From the NCBI RefSeq assembly GCF_002014855.1, contig NZ_MUYV01000004.1, forward strand, positions 1 to 64,000: DNA of 64,000 bases. The letters are read 5' to 3'. The notes under the pieces were generated by a model. The model did no database searches. It was given only the letters and a program-made list of their open reading frames with translations, and was not told the origin of the DNA. Shown one piece after another: positions 34,208-42,334 of the stretch. Numbering within the stretch: the stretch's first letter is position 1; every line of letters starts with the position of its first letter. The position numbers and the translations under genes are program-made. Source of the stretch: Moraxella porci DSM 25326 (lineage in GTDB: Bacteria > Pseudomonadota > Gammaproteobacteria > Pseudomonadales > Moraxellaceae).

Positions 34208-34792
34208 TTATTTATCCGAAGTCAAGCCCAAGAGCGAGAAGCCACCCGTCTTGACAGTAATACCATTTTTGACTAGATACATCTGCAGCATCCCGAGTGC
34301 TTCTAGCTGCTTGGCTTGCTGAAGGCTACCGACATCCACAGCATTTAGGCTTGAGTCTTGTAGGGCGGTGATGAGTGTGTGTTTGGCGTCGGCATCATCG
34401 CCTGCAATCAGTACCGTCGGCGCATCTCGATCGGCGACTTTTTTGGCATTTAGCATAAATGCCGATGTGGTGTTAAATGCCTTTAGGATGCGCGATGATG
34501 GCAATGCCTGCTGTAGCAAACTTGCTGCTGACTCGCCTTGTGGCACAACCAAGGTATCCAGCGTCTGAAAATTAACAGGATTTGAGATATCAATGATGAT
34601 TTTATCGCTAAGCTTGGCCTGATGATCCGCCACAAACTGCTGATGTGCTGCATACGGAATCGCCAAAATCACCAATGAATCCAGTGTATCAGGGACATCA
34701 CGACCGATGAGCGTGACCATATGGCCGGCGTCTTGTAGATGGGATTTGATGGCGCTGGCCATATTGCCTTGGCCGATGATTGAGATGTTCAT
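34208..34792 (-). CDS. NADPH-dependent F420 reductase-like (NAD-binding) protein
   Basis: A 194-residue Rossmann protein with N-terminal MNISIIGQGNMASAI and the NADP-suited IGRDVPD after the second strand. Later segments LVILAIPYAAH and IIDISNPVNF match the F420-dependent NADP reductase-like family (YqcI/Fno type). Moraxella-like bacteria are not known to make F420, so another small-molecule substrate is likely. AAAGGAT, six bases from the ATG, sets the start at 34792 rather than the open frame at 34834. Confidence 0.85.
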   Translation of the reverse strand: MNISIIGQGNMASAIKSHLQDAGHMVTLIGRDVPDTLDSLVILAIPYAAHQQFVADHQAKLSDKIIIDISNPVNFQTLDTLVVPQGESAASLLQQALPSSRILKAFNTTSAFMLNAKKVADRDAPTVLIAGDDADAKHTLITALQDSSLNAVDVGSLQQAKQLEALGMLQMYLVKNGITVKTGGFSLLGLTSDK

Positions 34793-35051
34793 ATAATGAT
34801 CCTTTTTTGTTGTTATGACTTCATCATACGCCAATACTTAGGCGGTTGGCAATGGGTAGAACTTGGCGGTCATTTGGGTGGGTTGGATGAAAATTATTCT
34901 AATCATCAGATTTAAAAATAAACCAAAATTCAAAACTTTACATATGATCATTTGCAACACCCTGTTGCATCCAACTTAATTGTGCAAACCACGCCTGCAC
35001 GATTTGATAAGACAGGGATATATGATAAGATTACGAGAAATGTTGTTTTAT

Positions 35052-35728
35052 TTACCAATAATCAGGCCTTATGATTGCTTTTTTGTGCATTGGGATTTTG
35101 TCAGGCAATTGACTATTTTGCAATTCTTCTTCCAAAATATAATGCCTTGTCCAATCGGCGTATTCGCTCAGTTTTTTTATTGTCAGGTCTTTTGGAATTT
35201 TTATAAATCGGAATAATGACACCAATTTGAATTTGATTACCAAAATCTTCTCTTAAAGCGCATAATGCGGGTGCCAAATCAGTATCGTTGGATACAAAGA
35301 CAACTTGCCGAGCCTGATTTTTGACACAGTCACGATAAGACTGCAAAGCAATATTAACATCCGTTTATTTTTCTTCTAGCTTCCAAATTTCATAACGGTG
35401 ATTTTTATTGGGTGGTTTTTGACAAGCTAATAAATTGGCTTTTTCTAATGAATAATAACCTTTGATAATTTCAATCAAATCAGGATGATAAGCCAATAAT
35501 GCCCTATGATAAGTTTGTTGAGCATTATGAGCATTCTGTCCTTGCGTGGCAACTTTTGCCAAAATATCGGCGGTAAAAAAATTTGATTTTTGCAATGTCT
35601 GATTTTGGATTTTGATTTTTTTTTAAAATTATAGCAAATAACTTAGCCAAATCTAGCCACTTATAGTGCGTGTTTTTTAAACATCCATAAAATAAGTTAT
35701 AGCCATCAACATAAATAATCGTTTTCAT
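35052..35728 (-). pseudogene. NYN-domain (LabA-like) nuclease gene, inactivated
   Basis: The pieces read in order MKTIIYVDGYNLFYGCLK, then FFTADILAKVATQGQNAHN to WKLEEK, then TDVNIALQSYRD with VVFVSNDTDLAPAL, then LSEYADWTRHYILEEEL to the stop at 35052. Together they make a full NYN-domain protein of about 225 residues with both Asp clusters (VDGYN and SNDTDL). It is broken three times: one extra base in a 7-base homopolymer at 35575-35581, a CAA-to-TAA-type stop at 35367-35365, and one extra base in a second 7-base homopolymer at 35172-35178. The premature stop argues against a mere sequencing artefact. Confidence 0.82.
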
Positions 35729-35744
35729 ATTTCACCTAAGCATT

Positions 35745-35770
35745 AAAAAACCGCCCTAAAGCGGTTTTTT
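35745..35770. terminator. Terminator of prfC
   Basis: A perfect 10-bp stem AAAAAACCGC / GCGGTTTTTT with loop CCTAAA. Symmetrical A/T flanks allow use in both directions. It lies downstream of prfC on the minus strand. Confidence 0.85.
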
Positions 35771-35856
35771 AGCCCTAAACAACAGCCAACTTACTGACGG
35801 TTATAAAGGGAGAGTTGTATCCTTGTTATAGTATCAAAAGAAGCTTTATCAAACCA

Positions 35857-37440
35857 TCAATGCTCCCTTGTCGCACGAAACTCCACTTCAGGATAACGCT
35901 CTTGCATCAGTTGTAGATTGACACGGCTTGGGGCAAGATAAGTCAGATAACCACCGCCGTCCACCGATAGCTGGTCGTGGGCTTTTTTCTTGAATTTTTC
36001 AAACGCCACTTTGTCATCACAATGCACCCAACGCACGGTCGCGATGGATACAGGCTCAAAGGTACATTGTACTTTGTATTCTTCGGCTAGGCGATGTGCC
36101 ACCACTTCAAACTGCAAGACACCCACCGCACCTAGAATCAAATCATTATTGATTTGTGGCATAAATACCTGCGTCGCCCCTTCTTCGGACAGCTGCTGCA
36201 AGCCTTTTTGAAGTTGTTTGGACTTAAGTGGGTCTTTTAGCACCACACGGCGAAACAGCTCTGGGGCAAAGTGTGGAATGCCCGTAAAGTTTAGATTCTC
36301 GCCACTGGTAAAACTATCGCCAATCTGAATCGTGCCATGGTTGTGCAGGCCAATGATATCACCTGCATAAGCTTCGTCCAGCGTCTCACGGTCGCCCGCT
36401 AGGAACATCAAAGCGTCCGACACACGCACTTCTTTGCCGATACGCACATGATTCATCTTCATGCCACGCTCATATCGCCCAGAGCAAATCCGCATAAAGG
36501 CAACACGGTCTCGGTGCTTAGGATCCATGTTAGCTTGGATTTTAAAGACAAAACCTGTAAATTCTGGCTCGTCTGCTTTGACCGTACGCTCAAGTGTCTC
36601 ATGGTCTTTTGGTGGCGGGGCGTATTGGGTGAGCACATCCAAAATCATATTTACCCCAAAGTTGCCCAACGCCGTACCAAACAGCACAGGCGTTTGACGA
36701 CCTGCCAAAAACTCGCTCTCATCCCAGTCTTCATGTGCCATCTGTGCAAGCTCCAAGTCTTCCACAAACTTATTCCACACAAGCTCGCCCAGTCGCGCCT
36801 TGATGTCGTCATGCTCATAGCCATCACGCACTTCAATGTCGGTGATTTGTGTGCCAAAGCCCTTTTTATAAAAGTAAGTTTTGTTTTCGCCCAGATGATA
36901 CACGCCAACAAAATCCTGCCCCATACCAATCGGAAAAGTAAACGGCACGCATTTGATTTTTAGCACGCTTTCAATTTCATCAAGCAAAGATAGCGGATCA
37001 CGGATTTCACGGTCAAGCTTATTAACAAATGAGATGATTGGCGTATCACGCATACGGCACACATCCATCAGCTTAATCGTCCGCTCTTCGACGCCCTTAG
37101 CACCGTCAATCACCATCAAGGCACTATCCACCGCAGTCAGCGTACGGTAAGTGTCTTCACTAAAGTCGGCGTGGCCAGGGGTGTCAAGCAAGTTCACCAT
37201 ATTATCGCCATAAGGAAACTGCATGACAGAGGTGGTGATAGAAATCCCACGCTCTTGCTCCATGCTCATCCAGTCAGAGGTGGCGTGTTTGTCAGTTTTA
37301 CGGGATTTGACTTCGCCTGCGGTCTGAATGACCTGCCCCCATAGCAGGAGCTTTTCGGTCATGGTGGTTTTACCTGCGTCAGGGTGGGAGATGATGGCAA
37401 AGGTGCGGCGGCGCTGGATTTGGGATAGGTGTGTGGTCAT
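35857..37440 (-). CDS. prfC: Peptide chain release factor 3
   Basis: A translational GTPase of 527 residues that recycles RF1/RF2 after peptide release. The G domain shows [15 protein letters not shown] (G1, 18-32), [14 protein letters not shown] (G3) and NKLDRE (G4), and the EF-Tu-like domain II follows. The C-terminal RF3 domain ([18 protein letters not shown]) closes it. Length matches E. coli RF3 (529). Monocistronic. Confidence 0.97.
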   Translation of the reverse strand: MTTHLSQIQRRRTFAIISHPDAGKTTMTEKLLLWGQVIQTAGEVKSRKTDKHATSDWMSMEQERGISITTSVMQFPYGDNMVNLLDTPGHADFSEDTYRTLTAVDSALMVIDGAKGVEERTIKLMDVCRMRDTPIISFVNKLDREIRDPLSLLDEIESVLKIKCVPFTFPIGMGQDFVGVYHLGENKTYFYKKGFGTQITDIEVRDGYEHDDIKARLGELVWNKFVEDLELAQMAHEDWDESEFLAGRQTPVLFGTALGNFGVNMILDVLTQYAPPPKDHETLERTVKADEPEFTGFVFKIQANMDPKHRDRVAFMRICSGRYERGMKMNHVRIGKEVRVSDALMFLAGDRETLDEAYAGDIIGLHNHGTIQIGDSFTSGENLNFTGIPHFAPELFRRVVLKDPLKSKQLQKGLQQLSEEGATQVFMPQINNDLILGAVGVLQFEVVAHRLAEEYKVQCTFEPVSIATVRWVHCDDKVAFEKFKKKAHDQLSVDGGGYLTYLAPSRVNLQLMQERYPEVEFRATREH

Positions 37441-37636
37441 GGGTCAAACTTTCAAATAATGATTCATAAATACAATACTAAAAATATCAAGAATTATACC
37501 ATAAAGCCGACTTATTTTCTCATCCAAACCAGTTAACCGACCAATAAATCACTTCATGGATGGATTGATAAATATGTTATAATATAATTATAATTAAAAA
37601 TTCACTAATCCATAAAAACTTTTGCTAAAATATTTC

Positions 37637-37663
37637 TTGACACAAGCAATTCCTTACTATAAT
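37637..37663 (+). promoter_or_regulatory. Sigma70-type promoter of tctC
   Basis: Both hexamers are perfect, TTGACA (37637-37642) and TATAAT (37658-37663), but only 15 bp separate them instead of 17. The start would fall near 37670, leaving a leader of about 58 bases before the ATG at 37728. Confidence 0.65.
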
Positions 37664-37727
37664 CTTACTGCCTATGACTTTCAATGATGATTGTATAGTC
37701 ATATATGATTTAACATGGAGTATGGAT

Positions 37728-38735
37728 ATGATGTTCAAAAAAATCACCCTTCTAACTGCGGCCATCTGTAGCGCCCTAGCGCTAGGTGCCTGTAAAGATG
37801 ACAAGGCTGCAGAAGCAGGTGCGCCATCAAAGCCTGAATGTATCGCCCCTGCTAAGCCGGGCGGTGGTTTTGATTTAACCTGTAAACTGGCTCAAAGCGG
37901 CCTAAAAGACACAGGGCAACTTGACAAGCCTATGCGTGTTACTTATATGCCAGGTGGCGTTGGTGCGGTTGCCTACAATAAAATCGTCGCCAATGACCCT
38001 GCCAACGGTGATGCCATTGTTGCGTTCTCAACAGGTTCACTGCTAAATCTAGCACAAGGTAAATTCGGCGAAAACTACACCGAAAATGACGTACGTTGGC
38101 TTGCAGCTGTCGGTACCGACTATGGTATGGTTGCCGTCAATGCTGAATCACCAATGAAAAACCTACAAGACCTAGCAGATGCCCTAAAAAAAGATCCTAA
38201 ATCAATCAGCTTTGGTGCTGGTGGTAGCGTCGGCGGTCAAGACTGGCTACAAACTGCAATGATGGCAAAAGCAGCTGGTATTGATCCAAAACAAATGACC
38301 TATGTCGCCCTAGAAGGCGGCGGTGAAGCTGTCACTGCAGTGCTTGGTAATCACATCAGCGTCGTTAGTGCTGGTATCGCCGAAATGGGTCCACACATCG
38401 AATCAGGTAAAATCCGCGTGTTGGCGGTATTTGCACCTGAGCGTCTAGAAGGTAAGCTAAAAGATATCCCAACTGCCAAAGAGCAAGGCTTCGATGTAGA
38501 ATGGCCTGTGATTCGTGGTTATTACATGGGTCCAAAGGTCAGCGAAGAATCTTATCAATGGTGGAAAGCACGCTTTGATGCGATGATGGCAGATCCAAAA
38601 TTCGCTGAACTTCGCGCCTCTCGTGATTTGCTACCATTTGCCATGACAGGTGATGAGCTACAAGCATACATCAAAAAAACCACCGAAGAAATGCGTGTTC
38701 TATCAAAAGACTTTGATCTAGCAACCGAAAAATAA
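37728..38735 (+). CDS. tctC: Tripartite tricarboxylate transporter substrate-binding lipoprotein TctC
   Basis: A 335-residue periplasmic receptor. The signal ends in lipobox LGAC, so it is anchored to a membrane, which is uncommon for TctC proteins but logical if it serves the adjacent TctBA channel. The mature part has the TctC/Bug-family pattern PGGGFDLTCKL, YMPGGVGAVAYN and GAGGSVGGQDW, in line with a carboxylate pocket. The start at 37728 is set by GGAG seven bases upstream. It heads tctCBA, and a hairpin after its stop may boost its share of the transcript. Confidence 0.92.
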   Translation: MMFKKITLLTAAICSALALGACKDDKAAEAGAPSKPECIAPAKPGGGFDLTCKLAQSGLKDTGQLDKPMRVTYMPGGVGAVAYNKIVANDPANGDAIVAFSTGSLLNLAQGKFGENYTENDVRWLAAVGTDYGMVAVNAESPMKNLQDLADALKKDPKSISFGAGGSVGGQDWLQTAMMAKAAGIDPKQMTYVALEGGGEAVTAVLGNHISVVSAGIAEMGPHIESGKIRVLAVFAPERLEGKLKDIPTAKEQGFDVEWPVIRGYYMGPKVSEESYQWWKARFDAMMADPKFAELRASRDLLPFAMTGDELQAYIKKTTEEMRVLSKDFDLATEK

Positions 38736-38741
38736 GATTCC

Positions 38742-38771
38742 TCACGCCAAATTATTGACCGTTTGGCGTGA
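38742..38771 (+). promoter_or_regulatory. Intercistronic hairpin after tctC
   Basis: A perfect 10-bp stem TCACGCCAAA / TTTGGCGTGA with loop TTATTGACCG, seven bases after the tctC stop and not followed by a T-run. It is the kind of structure that protects an upstream receptor mRNA from 3' decay, giving more TctC than TctBA. Confidence 0.65.
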
Positions 38772-38820
38772 TATGGCAGGCAAAGCCCAGTGCTTTGCCT
38801 TGCTTTTATAAGGACAAATC

Positions 38821-39264
38821 ATGAACACAAAACTTGAACGCTATTTTTCTGGTTTGCTATTTTTAGCAACCTTGTTCTTGTTATATGTCGCATGGGGCTA
38901 TACCGCACCCATCGCTTATGACCCATTAGGCCCTCGCCCTTATCCTTTGCTCGTTCTTGGTTTAATGGCTGCTTGCACGCTTTTTTTGACCGTGCGGCCA
39001 AAGGCTGAAGAAATCGATCTTGGTTATACCCCTTCTTTGCTCAAAAAACTTGCGGTTTGTTTGGCGGCCATGCTTGGCTATGCCGTTTTGTTTGAGATTT
39101 TGGGCTTTCCTATTGCTACTGCTGTGATGGCAGCCGTGATTGGCAAACTCTTCGGTGGCAAGACCCTACCTTGCGTCATCTCTGGCGTGGTGATGGGTGT
39201 GTTGCTCTATCTACTTTTCGACCAAGCATTCGATGTTCCGTTGCCTCTTGGTCTGATTGGATAA
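38821..39264 (+). CDS. tctB: Tripartite tricarboxylate transporter small membrane subunit TctB
   Basis: A 147-residue protein with four hydrophobic helices (about 10-30, 38-57, 75-100 and 113-140), the standard TctB topology. It starts MNTKLERYFSGLLFLATLFLLYV and has the GPRPYPLLV segment typical of the family. Its place between tctC and tctA confirms the call. AAGGACAAATC precedes the ATG. Confidence 0.9.
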   Translation: MNTKLERYFSGLLFLATLFLLYVAWGYTAPIAYDPLGPRPYPLLVLGLMAACTLFLTVRPKAEEIDLGYTPSLLKKLAVCLAAMLGYAVLFEILGFPIATAVMAAVIGKLFGGKTLPCVISGVVMGVLLYLLFDQAFDVPLPLGLIG

Positions 39265-39272
39265 GGTGAGAT

Positions 39273-40775
39273 ATGGATACCTTAAACTATCTAATGGCAG
39301 GCTTTGGCGTTGCATTAACCCCAACTAACCTGATGCTTGCATTAATTGGTGCTTTTTTGGGCACAATTGTCGGGATGCTGCCAGGTCTTGGACCGATTAA
39401 CGGCGTTGCCATCTTATTACCATTCGCCTATGCATTGGGCTTGCCACCTGAATCGGCACTGATTCTCTTGGCAGCTGTATATCTTGGCTGTGAGTACGGT
39501 GGACGCATTTCAGCGATTTTGATCAACGTCCCTGGTGATGCTGCGGCCATCATGTCCACACTCGACGGCTATCCGCTCGCCAAGCAAGGCAAAGCTGGTG
39601 TTGCATTATCATTATCGGCGATGAGTTCGTTTACCGGTAGTATCATTGCCACCATCGGTGTCGTACTGTTTGCCCCACTATTGGCAAACTGGGCAATCGC
39701 TTTTGGTCCTGCTGAATATTTTGTTTTGATGGTATTTGCCATCACTTGCTTAAGCGGATTGGTCGGTGATCAGCCTATCAAAACTGCTGTTGCTGCCTTG
39801 ATTGGTCTAGGACTTGCTACGGTTGGCGTGGATGCCGTCACGGGTGTTTATCGCTTTACATTTGATTCGGTCAACTTGTCCGATGGCGTTCAGTTCACTA
39901 CCATCGTGATTGGCTTTTTTAGTATCAGTGAAATTTTGATCATGCTTGAACAAACCAGCACCGGTCAAAAGGCTCTAGAGCAAGGCAAGCGCGCCATGTT
40001 CAATCTAAAAGAGTTGATGTTCAGTGCTGGCACCATGGTGCGAAGCGGTATTGTCGGCTTTGTTGTTGGCGTACTGCCAGGTGCAGGTGCAACCATTGCT
40101 AGTGCCATGACCTACACCAATGAGAAAAAGCTAGCTGGTGAAACTGGTAAGTTTGGTGAAGGTGACCTGCGTGGTATCGCCGCCCCTGAAGCTGCAAACA
40201 ACGCATCCGCTTGTGGTTCATTCATCCCAATGCTAACCCTAGGCGTACCAGGCTCTGGTACCACAGCAGTGATGATGGGTGCGCTAACGCTGTACAATAT
40301 TACTCCAGGTCCACAGCTATTTGCTGAACAGCCTGATATCGTTTGGGGTCTGATTGCTTCGTTGTTTGTTGGTAACGTGATTTTGCTGATTTTGAACCTA
40401 CCATTGGTTGGTCTATTTGCAAAAATGCTAAACACACCAAACTACATCCTAATCCCAGCGATTGCTGCAGTGAGCTTTGTGGGTGTGTACGCAATCCATA
40501 GCACGACCTTTGACCTTATCTTGATGGTTGCTTTGGGTGTGCTGGGTTATTTCCTGCGTAAGCTAAACTTCCCACTATCAGCATTGATTTTGGGTTATGT
40601 ACTTGGCGAATTGATGGAGTCTAGCCTGCGTCGCGCATTGTCAATCTCTCAAGGCGACATCAGCATCCTATTCCACGGCCCAATTGCACAAGTGCTATGG
40701 GTATTGGTAGGATTAATGATTCTATTGCCAATTTATCGCTCAATTCGCGGTAAAAAACGCAAGCAAGCCGCCTAA
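39273..40775 (+). CDS. tctA: Tripartite tricarboxylate transporter large membrane subunit TctA
   Basis: A 500-residue permease with about twelve helices. Family signatures are clear: GTIVGMLPGLGPINGVAILLPF near the start, YGGRISAILINVPGDAAA, GVLPGAGATIASAMTY, and ANNASACGSFIPMLTLGVPGSGTTAVMMGAL. These form the two-fold repeated substrate site of TctA. The likely substrate class is citrate or another carboxylate, inferred from the family. It starts eight bases after tctB and ends at a terminator. No tctDE two-component genes are present on either side. Confidence 0.95.
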   Translation: MDTLNYLMAGFGVALTPTNLMLALIGAFLGTIVGMLPGLGPINGVAILLPFAYALGLPPESALILLAAVYLGCEYGGRISAILINVPGDAAAIMSTLDGYPLAKQGKAGVALSLSAMSSFTGSIIATIGVVLFAPLLANWAIAFGPAEYFVLMVFAITCLSGLVGDQPIKTAVAALIGLGLATVGVDAVTGVYRFTFDSVNLSDGVQFTTIVIGFFSISEILIMLEQTSTGQKALEQGKRAMFNLKELMFSAGTMVRSGIVGFVVGVLPGAGATIASAMTYTNEKKLAGETGKFGEGDLRGIAAPEAANNASACGSFIPMLTLGVPGSGTTAVMMGALTLYNITPGPQLFAEQPDIVWGLIASLFVGNVILLILNLPLVGLFAKMLNTPNYILIPAIAAVSFVGVYAIHSTTFDLILMVALGVLGYFLRKLNFPLSALILGYVLGELMESSLRRALSISQGDISILFHGPIAQVLWVLVGLMILLPIYRSIRGKKRKQAA

Positions 40776-40794
40776 GGTATATTGCAAGCATTCA

Positions 40795-40830
40795 AAACAG
40801 TCACTTGGTTCTAAGTGGCTGTTTTTTATT
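40795..40830 (+). terminator. Terminator of tctCBA
   Basis: Stem AACAGTCACTT / AAGTGGCTGTT (one mismatch) with loop GGTTCT, followed by TTTTATT. Confidence 0.8.
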
Positions 40831-40887
40831 GCTATACTATCAGAGAACGCCTATAATCAACGCTATCAATCACAAACAGTTTTCAGC

Positions 40888-41940
40888 ATGTTTTCAGCTC
40901 TAGCCTATCTGCCCGGCTTTCTCATCGCCTGTACTGGTGGTGTAATTGCCAATCTACTCAACCTGCCCATTCCATGGCTGTTAGGTTCGCTATTTGCTGT
41001 TGGCTGCATGAGCCTGTCGGGTCTGCCAATCAAGACGGCAGGATTTAGTCGCAAAGCCGGCTTGATGGTGATTGGTATTTCTTTGGGATTGTATTTCACG
41101 CCACAGATGGTCGCCGTGCTAAACCAGTATGCCTATTTAATGGCTGCTGTTGCCTTATTTAGCATACTACTAGGCATTATCGGCTCCGCCATCGTTTATC
41201 GCTTTGGTGGCGTAAGCTTTAAGACTGCATGGTTTGCTTCTGTCATCGGTGGTGCAAGTGAGATGTCAAACTTCGCTCAAATTCACGGCGCAAGAGTGGA
41301 TCAAGTTGTCGCCGCCCACTCGCTACGGGTCTTGATGGTGGTTACCATTGTGCCATTTTTTTATAAGTTCATGGGTTATCACGGTAAGCTTGATGCATTA
41401 CTTAGCCCAAGCCAAACCGTCCATACCTTTGGCTTGGTAGTATTAATTGGACTTTGCGTCGTGATGGCTTTGGTGTTTGAGCGACTCAAATTATCCAACC
41501 CATGGACTTTTGCGCCATTATTAACAGCAGCTTGTTTGACCGCCAACGATATACACTTATCCGCCATGCCAAACTACTTATCCTATCTTGGTCAAATTTG
41601 TATCGGCTGGACATTGGGTGCAAAGTTTCGTCCTGATTTTTTTCAAACTGCACCAAAACTGCTCACTGCCACAGCAGTTAGCGTCATCATTCATCTAATA
41701 CTGACCGTCATCATCAGCCTGAGTCTGGCTTGGCTGACAGGTATGGATGTATCAATCCTGGGCTTGGGATTTGCGCCTGGTGGTGTCGCTGAGATGACCA
41801 TCACCGCCAAAACACTGCAACTTGGCGTACCCATCGTGACCATGCTACATGTTGTGCGGATGGTTGCTGTGATTAGCACCGCAGGTATTCTGTATCATTG
41901 GATTAATCAAAAATTCATCCATCGACATGGTGTCGGATGA
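40888..41940 (+). CDS. AbrB-family membrane transporter/regulator
   Basis: A 350-residue integral membrane protein with two AbrB-duplication domains. The first shows GGVIANLLNLPIPWLLGSLFAVGC, the second GFAPGGVAEMTITAKTLQLGVPIVTMLHVVRM. In E. coli AbrB the family was linked to aidB control; other members look like transporters. Its position right after tctCBA, behind that operon's terminator, hints at a related carboxylate function but is not proof. No strong Shine-Dalgarno is seen before the ATG at 40888. Confidence 0.83.
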   Translation: MFSALAYLPGFLIACTGGVIANLLNLPIPWLLGSLFAVGCMSLSGLPIKTAGFSRKAGLMVIGISLGLYFTPQMVAVLNQYAYLMAAVALFSILLGIIGSAIVYRFGGVSFKTAWFASVIGGASEMSNFAQIHGARVDQVVAAHSLRVLMVVTIVPFFYKFMGYHGKLDALLSPSQTVHTFGLVVLIGLCVVMALVFERLKLSNPWTFAPLLTAACLTANDIHLSAMPNYLSYLGQICIGWTLGAKFRPDFFQTAPKLLTATAVSVIIHLILTVIISLSLAWLTGMDVSILGLGFAPGGVAEMTITAKTLQLGVPIVTMLHVVRMVAVISTAGILYHWINQKFIHRHGVG

Positions 41941-41976
41941 TTTCGCTGATTGATGGTAGGCAGTCGCTATCTAGAC

Positions 41977-41985
41977 TGTTATAAT
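41977..41985 (+). promoter_or_regulatory. Extended -10 promoter before the small membrane protein and polA
   Basis: TGTTATAAT is a perfect extended -10 (TGn-TATAAT) with no good -35. The start would be near 41992, giving a leader of about 28 bases to the ATG at 42020. Confidence 0.5.
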
Positions 41986-42019
41986 ACTTTTAATAATATA
42001 GGAATTTGTAGGATTTTTT

Positions 42020-42301
42020 ATGGCCCTTACCGTAATTTATGCACTGCTTGGCTTACTATTAATTGCTTTTAATGTCTATCAGCGTAAGCTATGGCTCAAA
42101 TATGCCATGATGGTGCTTGGCTTCGTATTGGTATTTTCAGCCAGCCAACACGCCGGGCTGGATAACAAAAGCACGCTAGAAGTCGCCATCTATGTCGGCG
42201 TGATGATTGTCTTTGCCTTTATCATTCAAATTATCGCCAAAGCCATCTGTGCCAAACTTGCCGTCCGCTATCCTGAGTGGATTCGTGCTGATATCCGCTG
42301 A
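42020..42301 (+). CDS. Small hypothetical membrane protein
   Basis: A 93-residue protein with three hydrophobic stretches (about 4-18, 28-42 and 54-75) and a basic, Cys-containing end. I recognise no family. It lies 33 bases upstream of polA on the same strand behind an extended -10 promoter, so it is probably co-transcribed with polA. TAGGATTTTTT precedes the ATG. Confidence 0.65.
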   Translation: MALTVIYALLGLLLIAFNVYQRKLWLKYAMMVLGFVLVFSASQHAGLDNKSTLEVAIYVGVMIVFAFIIQIIAKAICAKLAVRYPEWIRADIR

Positions 42302-42334
42302 TTTGACAGCCCACTTGATTATAAGAACACACCC

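Noticed and set aside
35172..35581. Phase-variable homopolymers in the NYN gene
   Set aside because: The tracts are only seven bases long, and the separate nonsense codon would keep the gene off in every phase.
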